From: Paucisalibacillus algeriensis
GTDB taxonomy: Bacteria; Bacillota; Bacilli; Bacillales; Amphibacillaceae
Length of the DNA stretch: 64,000 nt
Direction: 5' to 3'
Assembly (NCBI RefSeq): GCF_000577245.1
Contig: NZ_CBYO010000011.1
Coordinates: 186,001-250,000 of the forward strand
Position numbers and translations under genes: made by a program. This document shows positions 41,728-49,688 of the stretch, piece by piece. Below the pieces are notes generated by a model. That model worked only from the letters and a program-made list of their open reading frames with translations, did no database searches and was not told where the DNA came from. Every line of letters starts with the position of its first letter. Positions within the stretch are counted from its first letter, which is position 1.

Positions 41728-42507
41728 TTACTCAAACATTTGCTTATTCATTTGGCTTATCGCTGCTTTTTCTAGTCTGGAAACCTGTGCTTGAGAGATA
41801 CCTATTTCATCGGCAACTTCCATTTGTGTTTTCCCTTGGAAAAAGCGTTTATTTAATATCATTTTTTCTCGTTCATTTAATTGATACATACCTTCCTTTA
41901 AGGATAGTTTATCAACCCATGTGTCATCTTTGTCTTTATCATCACTAATTTGATCCACCACAAAAATTGGGTCGCCCCCATCATTATAGATTGGTTCAAA
42001 TAAGGATACAGGATCTTGGATAGCATCCATGGCAAATACTACATCCGAATGTGGAACACCCATCTCCTCAGCAATTTCTGCCGGTGTAGGCTCTTTTGAA
42101 GTTTTATTTATAAGTTTTTCACGTACCTGCAATGCCTTATAGGCAATATCTCTTAGAGAACGAGAGACTCGAATTGGATTATTATCTCTTAAGTAACGAC
42201 GTATTTCTCCAATAATCATTGGCACTGCATAAGTAGAAAATCTTACATTATGACTTAAATCAAAATTATCAATTGATTTCATTAAACCAATACAGCCTAC
42301 TTGAAATAAATCGTCTACATATTCACCTCGATTATTGAATCGTTGAATTACACTTAATACGAGACGAAGGTTTCCGTTTACTAATTCTTCTCTTGCATGA
42401 ATGTCTCCCGATTGCATTTTAACGAATAATTTTTTCATTTCGTCATTCGTTAATACGGGTAATTTTGATGTATCAACTCCACAGATTACTACTTTATGTC
42501 TAGTCAT
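41728..42507 (-). CDS. sigG: Sporulation sigma factor G (forespore, late)
   Basis: A 259-residue sigma-70-family factor that directs late forespore genes. Region 2 holds LVLSVIQRFNNRGEYVDDLFQVGCIGLMKSID and RFSTYAVPMIIGEIRRYLRD (shortened here to VDDLFQVGCIGLMKSIDNF and RFSTYAVPMIIGEI); region 4 ends KTQMEVADEIGISQAQVSRL. The N-terminus VVICGVDTSKLPVL is the sigma-G mark, including the Csfb/Gin- and SpoIIAB-relevant region in B. subtilis. Follows sigE by 120 bases and has its own forespore promoter, with a near-palindrome in the leader. Confidence 0.97.
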   Translation of the reverse strand: MTRHKVVICGVDTSKLPVLTNDEMKKLFVKMQSGDIHAREELVNGNLRLVLSVIQRFNNRGEYVDDLFQVGCIGLMKSIDNFDLSHNVRFSTYAVPMIIGEIRRYLRDNNPIRVSRSLRDIAYKALQVREKLINKTSKEPTPAEIAEEMGVPHSDVVFAMDAIQDPVSLFEPIYNDGGDPIFVVDQISDDKDKDDTWVDKLSLKEGMYQLNEREKMILNKRFFQGKTQMEVADEIGISQAQVSRLEKAAISQMNKQMFE

Positions 42508-42542
42508 TCTATACCCTCCCAGTTGGAGATGCTGTTCAAGGA

Positions 42543-42572
42543 CAGTATCTCCTAGGAAGGGAAAATTTATGC
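42543..42572 (-). promoter_or_regulatory. Sigma-F/sigma-G type promoter of sigG
   Basis: On the minus strand GCATA (42572-42568), a 15-base spacer, then GGAGATACTG (42552-42543). This fits the sigma-F pattern GYWTA-N15-GGNNANAHTR at every fixed position as I know it, and the sigma-G pattern partly. Start would be near 42536, about 29 bases before the ATG. Confidence 0.8.
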
Positions 42573-42626
42573 AAATCTAGAAATTATATTATGGTCAAAT
42601 TCTACTGCATTCTTGTGATATCAAGG

Positions 42627-43346
42627 CTAGACCATTTTATTAAATTCTTTTTTCAAACGGCGAATTATTTTCTTTTCTAAACGTGAAATATAGGATTGAG
42701 AAATCCCCAACATATCAGCAACATCTTTTTGTGTCTTTTCTTCTTCACCTATTAGACCAAATCTAAGCTCCATGATTTGTTTTTCTCTCGCATTTAGTTG
42801 AGATAATGCATTTTGTAGCAAATGTTTATCTACTTTAGTTTCCAAATTTCTAGTAATGACATCATCATCTGTTCCTAATACGTCTGATAATAATAATTCG
42901 TTTCCATCCCAATCAATGTTTAATGGTTCATCAAAAGAAATCTCTGACTTTAGCTTATTATTTCTTCTTAAATACATTAATATCTCATTTTCAATACATC
43001 TTGACGCATATGTCGCTAGTTTAATCTTTTTTTCTGGATTAAATGTATTTACCGCTTTAATTAATCCAATCGTTCCAATACTAATTAAATCTTCAATATT
43101 AATGCCTGTGTTTTCAAATTTCCTTGCAATATAAACCACTAATCGGAGGTTTCGTTCAATCAGAACAGACCTTGCAGAAGGATCTCCCTTTGTTAATTGG
43201 ATTAATAGCTCACCTTCCTCTTCCTTTGAAAGAGGTGGTGGTAATGCTTCACTTCCACCTATATAATAAATTTCCTCAGATTTGATGCCTATTTTTACTA
43301 GTAGCTTATACCACCAAATACGCATTTTAAATGATAATTTTTTCAT
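42627..43346 (-). CDS. sigE: Sporulation sigma factor E precursor (pro-sigma-E)
   Basis: A 239-residue sigma factor directing early mother-cell genes. The N-terminal ~28 residues ([20 protein letters not shown]) form the membrane-associated pro-sequence removed by SpoIIGA; cleavage is expected near [17 protein letters not shown]. Region 2 ([41 protein letters not shown], shown in part) and region 4 ([23 protein letters not shown], in part) are complete. Encoded directly after its activating protease, as in other sporeformers. Confidence 0.97.
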   Translation of the reverse strand: MKKLSFKMRIWWYKLLVKIGIKSEEIYYIGGSEALPPPLSKEEEGELLIQLTKGDPSARSVLIERNLRLVVYIARKFENTGINIEDLISIGTIGLIKAVNTFNPEKKIKLATYASRCIENEILMYLRRNNKLKSEISFDEPLNIDWDGNELLLSDVLGTDDDVITRNLETKVDKHLLQNALSQLNAREKQIMELRFGLIGEEEKTQKDVADMLGISQSYISRLEKKIIRRLKKEFNKMV

Positions 43347-43452
43347 TATGTATCGCTCCTTTTTCTAGCTTGTATTTTAAGTTTCACTAAATGATGCCCA
43401 CGTTTCCAGGACTTTTAAACACTAACTGGTAAATTCACATATGATTGCCATG

Positions 43453-44373
43453 TTATGCTGTATGAATAGTTGCTAGTTTAATAATTTGAGGATGAAGTAA
43501 ACAGTTATATCGTTTGTCTTTAGTTAAATCTGCAAATTGAATACCAATTAATACCTTTGTCGCTTCAATTTGTTGATTATGGTATAGGATTGTAAGTTTT
43601 TCAGGTCTAATAGTGAAAAGAAATTTGCTCTTTCCTTCAACTCCGTGAAATGGAACAACTTGAATATAGTTCTCCCAGGAATTCGGAATTTGTTCTATAT
43701 TAAACTCCTCATATGCCTGTTTTAGATTTTGCCATTCTTCTTTGGTAAACCATTGTTGCAAAAATATCTCATCACAAATAATGACTGGTCGCTTCGTCAA
43801 TGGATCTACTAATTGATTGCCACTGTCAATAAAACCAGTAGTTGAAAAAGCCTTATTTTTAATTCTGATGGATACCTCATAAAGTTGGTCATAGCGGATC
43901 TTTTCAATTGCATGCTTGTCCAAACGATTCTTCGTAAACCAAAAAACAATCGGAAATCCAATTACGACGAAAACCCAACTAATTGGATCCCCATATCCAC
44001 TACTAAAAGAGAGGAACCCGATGGCGGATAAAGCAACTGGACTTTGTAATAGATAATGTGCTGCGAACAATCCACCTCCAATTGCAAATGACACAAAATA
44101 AAACAATAATAATTGCTTTAACATTCGATTAAAGGTGATAAACCGGAATGTAACCAAGATAATTAGAATAGAATAAAGTATCTTCCCAAATACTGTAGTG
44201 ATATATGAGTTTGGAAAATATAGTGTCATTGGAACAATTAATGATGCAAAAAAGGCCCCTAATATTAATCTGCTTTTGGGTGTAGACTCACGACAGAGTG
44301 CTTGTGTTAACATCAAAAGCATAAAATCTAAGAGAAAATTCAAAACCCATACTGCATCAAGGTAAATAGTCAT
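43453..44373 (-). CDS. spoIIGA: Sigma-E factor-processing aspartic protease SpoIIGA
   Basis: A 306-residue mother-cell septum protease that activates pro-sigma-E when signalled by forespore SpoIIR. Five hydrophobic helices fill about residues 1-150. The cytoplasmic C-terminal half carries the single aspartic-protease motif GFIDSGNQL; the aspartate is residue 183 by my count, the same number I recall for the B. subtilis catalytic Asp. Conserved C-terminal PFHGVEG and IGIQFADL are present. ATG with GGAAAGGA upstream. Confidence 0.95.
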   Translation of the reverse strand: MTIYLDAVWVLNFLLDFMLLMLTQALCRESTPKSRLILGAFFASLIVPMTLYFPNSYITTVFGKILYSILIILVTFRFITFNRMLKQLLLFYFVSFAIGGGLFAAHYLLQSPVALSAIGFLSFSSGYGDPISWVFVVIGFPIVFWFTKNRLDKHAIEKIRYDQLYEVSIRIKNKAFSTTGFIDSGNQLVDPLTKRPVIICDEIFLQQWFTKEEWQNLKQAYEEFNIEQIPNSWENYIQVVPFHGVEGKSKFLFTIRPEKLTILYHNQQIEATKVLIGIQFADLTKDKRYNCLLHPQIIKLATIHTA

Positions 44374-44696
44374 ACTATTCTTTCCTTTCCGGGTTTTACA
44401 AAGGATATATTCTAATTGTCATTGTTTCCTCTAAGAAATTCACTCCTTTGAAACCTAATAAGTTTGGAGAAAAAAACTCAGATTTTCTATTTCGGTAAGT
44501 AAGCAATCTACTGAAATTAGAAGTATAAAGAGAAGTATAAACTAGTTATGAAGCGAAGTCTGTCAGTTCTTGTATGCAAATTAATGCTAATTTCAACTAG
44601 TTATGTCGAGGGAGTTTAAGATGAATTTGGTATATAAACTGCCATCGTAAGTAGAATAGAGAAAAAATAAGAGATTCGATATAATACTACAAAAAG
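44374..44696 (-). promoter_or_regulatory. spoIIGA upstream region with candidate Spo0A-type promoter
   Basis: This 323-base spacer has no credible gene. On the minus strand CTGACA (44566-44561), a 21-base spacer and TATACT (44539-44534) resemble the long-spacer sigma-A promoter known for spoIIG in B. subtilis, which needs Spo0A~P. A one-mismatch Spo0A box CTCGACA (44610-44604) lies 38 bases upstream of the -35. AACTAGTTATG occurs twice (44540-44550, 44595-44605), and AAGTATAAA twice (44521-44529, 44533-44541). Confidence 0.45.
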
Positions 44697-44728
44697 AAAA
44701 AACGTATGGCTATAATTAGCCATACGTT
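44697..44728 (-). terminator. Terminator after ftsZ
   Basis: AACGTATGGCTA and TAGCCATACGTT form a perfect 12-bp stem with a four-base loop followed by a T-run on the minus strand, 14 bases past the ftsZ stop. Confidence 0.95.
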
Positions 44729-44741
44729 CCTTATGTGAAAA

Positions 44742-45878
44742 TTATCTATTTCTATTTCGGTTACGTAAGAATGTTGGGATATCCAAAATATCTTCTTCTT
44801 GACGTGGACGAGCTTGTTGTTGGATTTGTTCTTTCACGTGAACATTATCATCATTAGCTCTCGCTGCAGCAGTTTGGTTTTGATTTACCGTAGGACGTTG
44901 TCTAACTGGTTGCTCAGGTTTTTTATTTTCGTCAAAACCAGTAGCGATAACAGTAACGATAATTTCATCTTTCAAATCTTCATTGATAACAGATCCAAAG
45001 ATCACGTTAACCTCTTCATCGGCAGCATTGGTTACAAGGTCCGCTGCTTCTTGAACTTCATAAAGACTTAAGTTCGTACCACCAGTAATATTCATAAGAA
45101 TACCATGAGCACCATCAATTGAAGTCTCTAATAAAGGAGAAGAAATAGCTTTTTTAGCAGCTTCTGTTGCACGATTTTCACCAGTTGCAATACCAATCCC
45201 CATTAATGCAGACCCTTTATTAAACATAATTGTCTTAACATCTGCAAAGTCAACATTAATCAATCCTGGTTTTGCAATCAAGTCTGAGATACCCTGAACC
45301 CCTTGTCGTAATACATTATCGGCTTCTCTAAATGCTTCAAGCATTGGAGTGTTTTTATCAACAATTTCAAGTAAACGATCATTAGGAATAACAATTAATG
45401 TATCCACATTACTCTTTAATGCTTCTATTCCGGCTACAGCTTGTGTGGATCTTCTTCGTCCTTCAAATGAAAACGGACGTGTTACAACACCAACTGTTAG
45501 TGCCCCCAAGTCCTTTGCAACTTGAGCAATCACTGGAGCAGCACCAGTTCCAGTTCCTCCACCCATGCCAGCCGTAACAAATACCATATCAGCACCTTGA
45601 AGAATTTCTTCAAGTTGTTCTCTACTCTCTTCAGCAGCCTTTTTTCCTACCTCAGGATTAGCACCTGCACCAAGGCCTCTTGTTAGTTTTCCACCAATTT
45701 GTAGCTTAGTTTCTGCTTTTGATAAATTTAAAGCTTGGGCATCTGTATTGGCAGCGATAAATTCTACACCTTCAACTCCATGGTCAATCATCCGGTTAAC
45801 AGCGTTATTTCCGCCACCACCAACACCAATAACCTTAATCGTAGCTAATTGGTCAATACTAGTATCAAACTCTAACAT
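44742..45878 (-). CDS. ftsZ: Cell division protein FtsZ
   Basis: A 378-residue tubulin-like GTPase that forms the Z-ring. The GTP-binding signature [13 protein letters not shown] is near residue 105, with N-terminal [17 protein letters not shown] and the T7 catalytic loop [13 protein letters not shown] (about 205). A variable linker rich in Gln/Asn/Arg (about 315-360) leads to the conserved C-terminal peptide [16 protein letters not shown] that binds FtsA, SepF and others. ATG with GGAGGA upstream. Last gene of the dcw cluster and 66 bases after ftsA. Confidence 0.98.
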   Translation of the reverse strand: MLEFDTSIDQLATIKVIGVGGGGNNAVNRMIDHGVEGVEFIAANTDAQALNLSKAETKLQIGGKLTRGLGAGANPEVGKKAAEESREQLEEILQGADMVFVTAGMGGGTGTGAAPVIAQVAKDLGALTVGVVTRPFSFEGRRRSTQAVAGIEALKSNVDTLIVIPNDRLLEIVDKNTPMLEAFREADNVLRQGVQGISDLIAKPGLINVDFADVKTIMFNKGSALMGIGIATGENRATEAAKKAISSPLLETSIDGAHGILMNITGGTNLSLYEVQEAADLVTNAADEEVNVIFGSVINEDLKDEIIVTVIATGFDENKKPEQPVRQRPTVNQNQTAAARANDDNVHVKEQIQQQARPRQEEDILDIPTFLRNRNRNR

Positions 45879-45944
45879 TTTTCGTTCCTCCTAATATGCA
45901 AATTACAAGATTTCTAGAAGCTAATTTTAATGTGGGAACGCTTA

Positions 45945-47228
45945 TTAATCGAAGAAATACTTAAACAAATTAGCAATTCCAGACTCTTTTTTATCTTTTT
46001 CATTTTCAGTAGTTGATTTTGTCGGTTGTTTCTTCATTCTTTTTGGTTTCGGTTCTTCTACTTGGGCAGTTATGGCTGGGAATAATTCTTTTCCTTGTAT
46101 TTTTGCATTATGATATGCAAATTGTAGGATTCCAACACTTGCAGTGAATTGTGACTCACGTACCCCGATGTAATCTGGTATTGCAATGCGAACATTTGCT
46201 TGAAATACATCTCCAGCAAGTTCAAGTGCTCCAGGCATTTTCATGGTACCACCTGTAAGTACATAACCACCTGGAAGTCCATGATATCCCATTCTACGGA
46301 TTTCTCTTTCAACATACGCGTAAATCTCTTCTAATCTTGCTTCAATCATATCAGCAACCTGAAGTTGGTTGAAAGTTTGTTTTGCATTACTACCAATGAT
46401 TGTTGCTTCAAATACTTCATCTTCTTGAGCATCATCGTAGAAAGCATGGCCATGATTTACTTTAATGTCCTCTGCTTCTTCTGTTGAAGTGCGTAAACCA
46501 ATCGATAAGTCTTTCGTGATATTGTCTCCTCCAAGTGGTACAACACTGGTTGATACCATATGGTCATTCTCAAAGATTGAGACTGTCGTACAGCCCCCAC
46601 CAACATCGATTAATGCTACTCCTAAATTCTTCTCATCTTTAGAAAGTGCAACGGTACCTGCTGATAGTGGCTGTAAACAAATATCGGACACTTTCAAATT
46701 AGCACGTTCTACACATTTTAAGATGTTATGTAAGACTGTTTTGGAACAAGTAATAATTGTTCCTTCCATTTCTAAACGAACACCAATCATTCCTCTTGGA
46801 TCAGTAATTTCATCGAGTCCATCTACTATAAATTGTTTTGGGATGACATCTATAATTTCTCTCTCCGGTGGAATGGAGATAACCTGTGCCCCATCAATTA
46901 CTCGCTTCACATCTTCATTTGTAATTTCTCGGTTTTCACTTTGAACAGCTACTACTCCATGACAAGGTTGAAGTTGAATATGATTTCCACTGATGCCCAC
47001 TACAACACTATCAATCTGCATTCCTACCATGCGTTCTGCTTGTTCAACTGCATTACGAATTGAATGTACCGTTTGGTCAATATCAACGATAGCACCTTTT
47101 TTCATGCCATTTGATTTTGCTGTACCAACACCAATAATGTTTAATGAGTCATTTAACACTTCACCAATAATAACTTTAATTTTTGTCGTACCTATATCAA
47201 GACTGACAAGTATGTCATTGTTGTTCAA
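45945..47228 (-). CDS. ftsA: Cell division protein FtsA
   Basis: A 427-residue actin-like ATPase that tethers FtsZ to the membrane. Motifs: phosphate-1 VSLDIGTTKIKVIIGE near the start, phosphate-2 VALIDVGGGCTTVSIFE around 205, adenosine motif GYVLTGGTMKMPG around 335, and a C-terminal amphipathic helix GIANLFKYFFD. I choose the TTG at 47226-47228: GGAGGTG lies upstream and the product then starts MNNNDILVSLDIG, in line with B. subtilis; the GTG at 47237 is inside the ribosome binding site. The 224-base upstream gap lacks ylxW, ylxX and sbp. Confidence 0.96.
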   Translation of the reverse strand: MNNNDILVSLDIGTTKIKVIIGEVLNDSLNIIGVGTAKSNGMKKGAIVDIDQTVHSIRNAVEQAERMVGMQIDSVVVGISGNHIQLQPCHGVVAVQSENREITNEDVKRVIDGAQVISIPPEREIIDVIPKQFIVDGLDEITDPRGMIGVRLEMEGTIITCSKTVLHNILKCVERANLKVSDICLQPLSAGTVALSKDEKNLGVALIDVGGGCTTVSIFENDHMVSTSVVPLGGDNITKDLSIGLRTSTEEAEDIKVNHGHAFYDDAQEDEVFEATIIGSNAKQTFNQLQVADMIEARLEEIYAYVEREIRRMGYHGLPGGYVLTGGTMKMPGALELAGDVFQANVRIAIPDYIGVRESQFTASVGILQFAYHNAKIQGKELFPAITAQVEEPKPKRMKKQPTKSTTENEKDKKESGIANLFKYFFD

Positions 47229-47452
47229 CAAAGGCACCTCCTAATTCAGAAACATCAAAAAACAAAAATATATTTCTCAATGCGATGATTAATTTTATGG
47301 TCCATTAATAACTATACTATAATCTCTTATTTTAAAGGATTTTCTCCAAAAAAGAAATATATAATAGTCATTTATCTATAAAAACTAGACATATTTTAAT
47401 AGATTTTATCCTTTTACTAGATTATTCTTCCTAAATGAATATATTTTGTCCG
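47229..47452 (-). promoter_or_regulatory. ftsA upstream spacer
   Basis: The AT-rich spacer between divIB and ftsA must contain ftsAZ promoters if these genes are expressed apart from the upstream cluster. I see several TATAAT-like words on the minus strand (such as TATAGT near 47321-47326) but no -35/-10 pair I would defend. No reading frame resembling ylxW, ylxX or sbp is present. Confidence 0.35.
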
Positions 47453-48244
47453 TTATTCTTCATTATCATTGGTAATTATTTCTTCTTCCGTAATTTCCTG
47501 ATTATACGGCTCAAAATAAGCTCCCACTCCAATATGGATAATACCTTCAGCATTGGGATCAAGCTGCGCCGCAATTGATGGATAAACTTTCATCTTTTCT
47601 GAAAAGTCTCGTATGGACGATTCTACCATAAACCCATCACTCATAAATAACGTAATTTCTTTACTGTTCAAGTCTGCCTGTGACCAGTGTATTTCTGAAA
47701 TGATATTAAAAATGTTTGTTGGTAGCTTGCTCAATTCCTCAGACATCTCGATTAGAATTTTCTTATCCGTAAAATTTACTAGTAACGGTGCATCCCCTGT
47801 TAGTCGATCATTTTTACTTTCCGAGAGCACCTCTCCATTCCCTAAGATCGGATAATAGTCATCTTCCTTTTTGATATACCCAATTCTCTCATGTTCTATC
47901 AATTGAATTTCTACTGTCCATGGAAGCCGCGTTTCAACAGTAACTTTATCAACTATTGGATTCTTTTCCAGAGTATTCATGATTTCCTCTTTTTGTATTG
48001 TCCAAATGTTGGTATCATTGTTTATACCACTTTGTTCAATAACCTTTTCCTCTGGATAGAGGGAATTGCCAGTAACAACAATAGTTTTAACATTGCTAAG
48101 TGGCGATTGAAGATAGACAATGATAGATAATAAGAAGAAAAAAATAGATAAGTAAAATACAAGGCGTCTATTAGCCTTTTTTTTACGGGCTTGCTTCAAC
48201 TTGGGAATACGGTCCTCTATTGAAACAATTTTCTCTTTGGTCAT
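47453..48244 (-). CDS. divIB: Cell division protein DivIB (FtsQ)
   Basis: A 263-residue bitopic membrane protein of the FtsL-DivIC-DivIB subcomplex, which controls septal peptidoglycan synthesis. Cytoplasmic basic N-terminus with KARKKKANRRLVF (about 17-29), one transmembrane helix (about 28-48), then the external POTRA domain (SNVKTIVVTGNSLYPEEKVIE is cut: VKTIVVTGNSLYPEE) and the beta domain; an acidic C-terminal tail. ATG start. A terminator-like hairpin sits 42 bases upstream. In B. subtilis murG and murB precede it; here spoVE does. Confidence 0.93.
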   Translation of the reverse strand: MTKEKIVSIEDRIPKLKQARKKKANRRLVFYLSIFFFLLSIIVYLQSPLSNVKTIVVTGNSLYPEEKVIEQSGINNDTNIWTIQKEEIMNTLEKNPIVDKVTVETRLPWTVEIQLIEHERIGYIKKEDDYYPILGNGEVLSESKNDRLTGDAPLLVNFTDKKILIEMSEELSKLPTNIFNIISEIHWSQADLNSKEITLFMSDGFMVESSIRDFSEKMKVYPSIAAQLDPNAEGIIHIGVGAYFEPYNQEITEEEIITNDNEE

Positions 48245-48278
48245 TTCTATTCTTTCCTTTTTTAAAAATTAACACATT

Positions 48279-48327
48279 AAAACGGCATACCAGATGCCGT
48301 TTAGACTGAGTTATTTAAATTATAACA
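48279..48327 (-). promoter_or_regulatory. divIB promoter and leader hairpin
   Basis: The minus strand shows an extended -10 TGT-TATAAT (48327-48319), then, about 17 bases on, a hairpin AAACGGCAT-N5-ATGCCGTTT (48302-48280) followed by TTAATG. The hairpin would lie near the 5' end of the divIB transcript and also resembles a weak terminator for RNA coming from spoVE. Confidence 0.6.
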
Positions 48328-48493
48328 CAACATTCACAAAAACATATAGTAGACATATAGATAGTTTCACAACAAAATTTTACCAATTCTTGTACGCAGT
48401 GTCTTTATTACTAACTGCCCTCTAATACTTCCGCTATACAAAGAGTAGCGTTTATTTATATAACATTCATATGAAATAATAATAACCATCAAA

Positions 48494-49606
48494 TTAAAGT
48501 CTAGCATTTCTACTAATATTCAGTAGGATTCCTACAGAGCACAATGTCAAGGTTAAGGAAGAACCACCATAACTTAGGAACGGTAGTGTTATACCAGTAA
48601 CGGGAATTAATCCTATTACCACACTAATATTAATCATAACTTGTACTGTTAACATCGAAACGATCCCTAGTGCAAGAAATCTTCCAAATGAATCTGGTGC
48701 CTCTAACGCAACTCGTATACCCCGCCAAAACAATAAAATAAATAATAGTAGTAATAGTGTACCTCCAATAAAACCTAGCTCTTCTCCAAGTATTGCGAAA
48801 ATAAAATCGGTTTGAGGTTCTGGAAGGTAAAAATACTTCTGCAAACTATTCCCTAATCCTACACCCATTAATCCACCCGGTCCAATGGCATACAAGGATT
48901 GAATAATTTGAAAACCATCTCCCAATGGATCTTCCCAAGGGTTAAGAAAGGCGGTTATTCTACTTATACGGTATGGAGCGGAAATGATGAGTAAAGCAAA
49001 ACCAACTAATCCTAACAAGGCTAATCCAATAAAATGTGAGATTCTTGCTCCAGAGACAAATATCATAATCATACAAGTTAAGATTAATACCATACCAGTC
49101 CCAAGATCTGGCTGTAACATGATTAGCCCAAATGCTGTAAATACTAAAAGTAAAGCTGGAAAAAATCCTTTTCTAAAAGAGGTTATATATTTCTGGTTTG
49201 CTGATAAAAAAACAGCCAAAAATATGATTAGACCTAGCTTCATAAATTCAGAGGGCTGTATACTAAATGCCCCAATCCCGATCCAGCTTTGGGCTCCACC
49301 TCTGGTTAATCCAACCCCTGGAATTAATACGATTAGAAGGAGTCCAAAACAAACAAGTAAAATGGCCTTTGCATATTTCGCCCAATTACTATATGGAATA
49401 TACATAAAGAAAAACATTCCCGCTACACCAACACCAGCAAATAACAATTGTCTTTTAACAAAATAAAGTGAATCTGCATACTTATACTCCGCCCAAATAT
49501 ATGAAGAGCTATATACCATCACCATTCCAATAAGTAGTAATAACAATATAACAGTTAGTAATATATAGTCTGGCTTGTCCTTTATGGAAATCTCTCTATT
49601 AAACAA
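48494..49606 (-). CDS. spoVE: SpoVE/FtsW-type SEDS peptidoglycan polymerase
   Basis: A 370-residue SEDS glycosyltransferase with about ten membrane helices. Family motifs: IGIGAFSIQPSEFMKLG (about 110-126), LQPDLGTGMV (about 165), NPWEDPLGDGFQIIQSLYAIG (shortened: NPWEDPLGDGFQIIQSLYA) with the essential Asp region, GLGNSLQKYFYLPEPQTDFI in part, and ITLPFLSYGGSS near the end. It is closest to B. subtilis SpoVE, which makes spore cortex with SpoVD; the same gene may also serve vegetative division, as no second FtsW is in the window. The start is a TTG (49604-49606) seven bases after AGGGGTG; both lie in a hairpin. Confidence 0.93.
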   Translation of the reverse strand: MFNREISIKDKPDYILLTVILLLLLIGMVMVYSSSYIWAEYKYADSLYFVKRQLLFAGVGVAGMFFFMYIPYSNWAKYAKAILLVCFGLLLIVLIPGVGLTRGGAQSWIGIGAFSIQPSEFMKLGLIIFLAVFLSANQKYITSFRKGFFPALLLVFTAFGLIMLQPDLGTGMVLILTCMIMIFVSGARISHFIGLALLGLVGFALLIISAPYRISRITAFLNPWEDPLGDGFQIIQSLYAIGPGGLMGVGLGNSLQKYFYLPEPQTDFIFAILGEELGFIGGTLLLLLFILLFWRGIRVALEAPDSFGRFLALGIVSMLTVQVMINISVVIGLIPVTGITLPFLSYGGSSLTLTLCSVGILLNISRNARL

Positions 49607-49642
49607 AAAAACACCCCTCGCAACATTTGTTGATCTAGGGGC
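49604..49642 (-). promoter_or_regulatory. Terminator-like hairpin covering the spoVE ribosome binding site
   Basis: Between murD and spoVE the minus strand reads GCCCCT (49642-49637), CAACA, TGTTG, AGGGG (49618-49614), then seven T ending in the TTG start codon. Outer (CCCCT/AGGGG) and inner (CAACA/TGTTG) arms can pair. The 3' arm AGGGG is also the spoVE Shine-Dalgarno. Confidence 0.7.
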
Positions 49643-49688
49643 ATTTAATATCTATAACGTTTATGGACAATTATTTTAATACAAGCCC

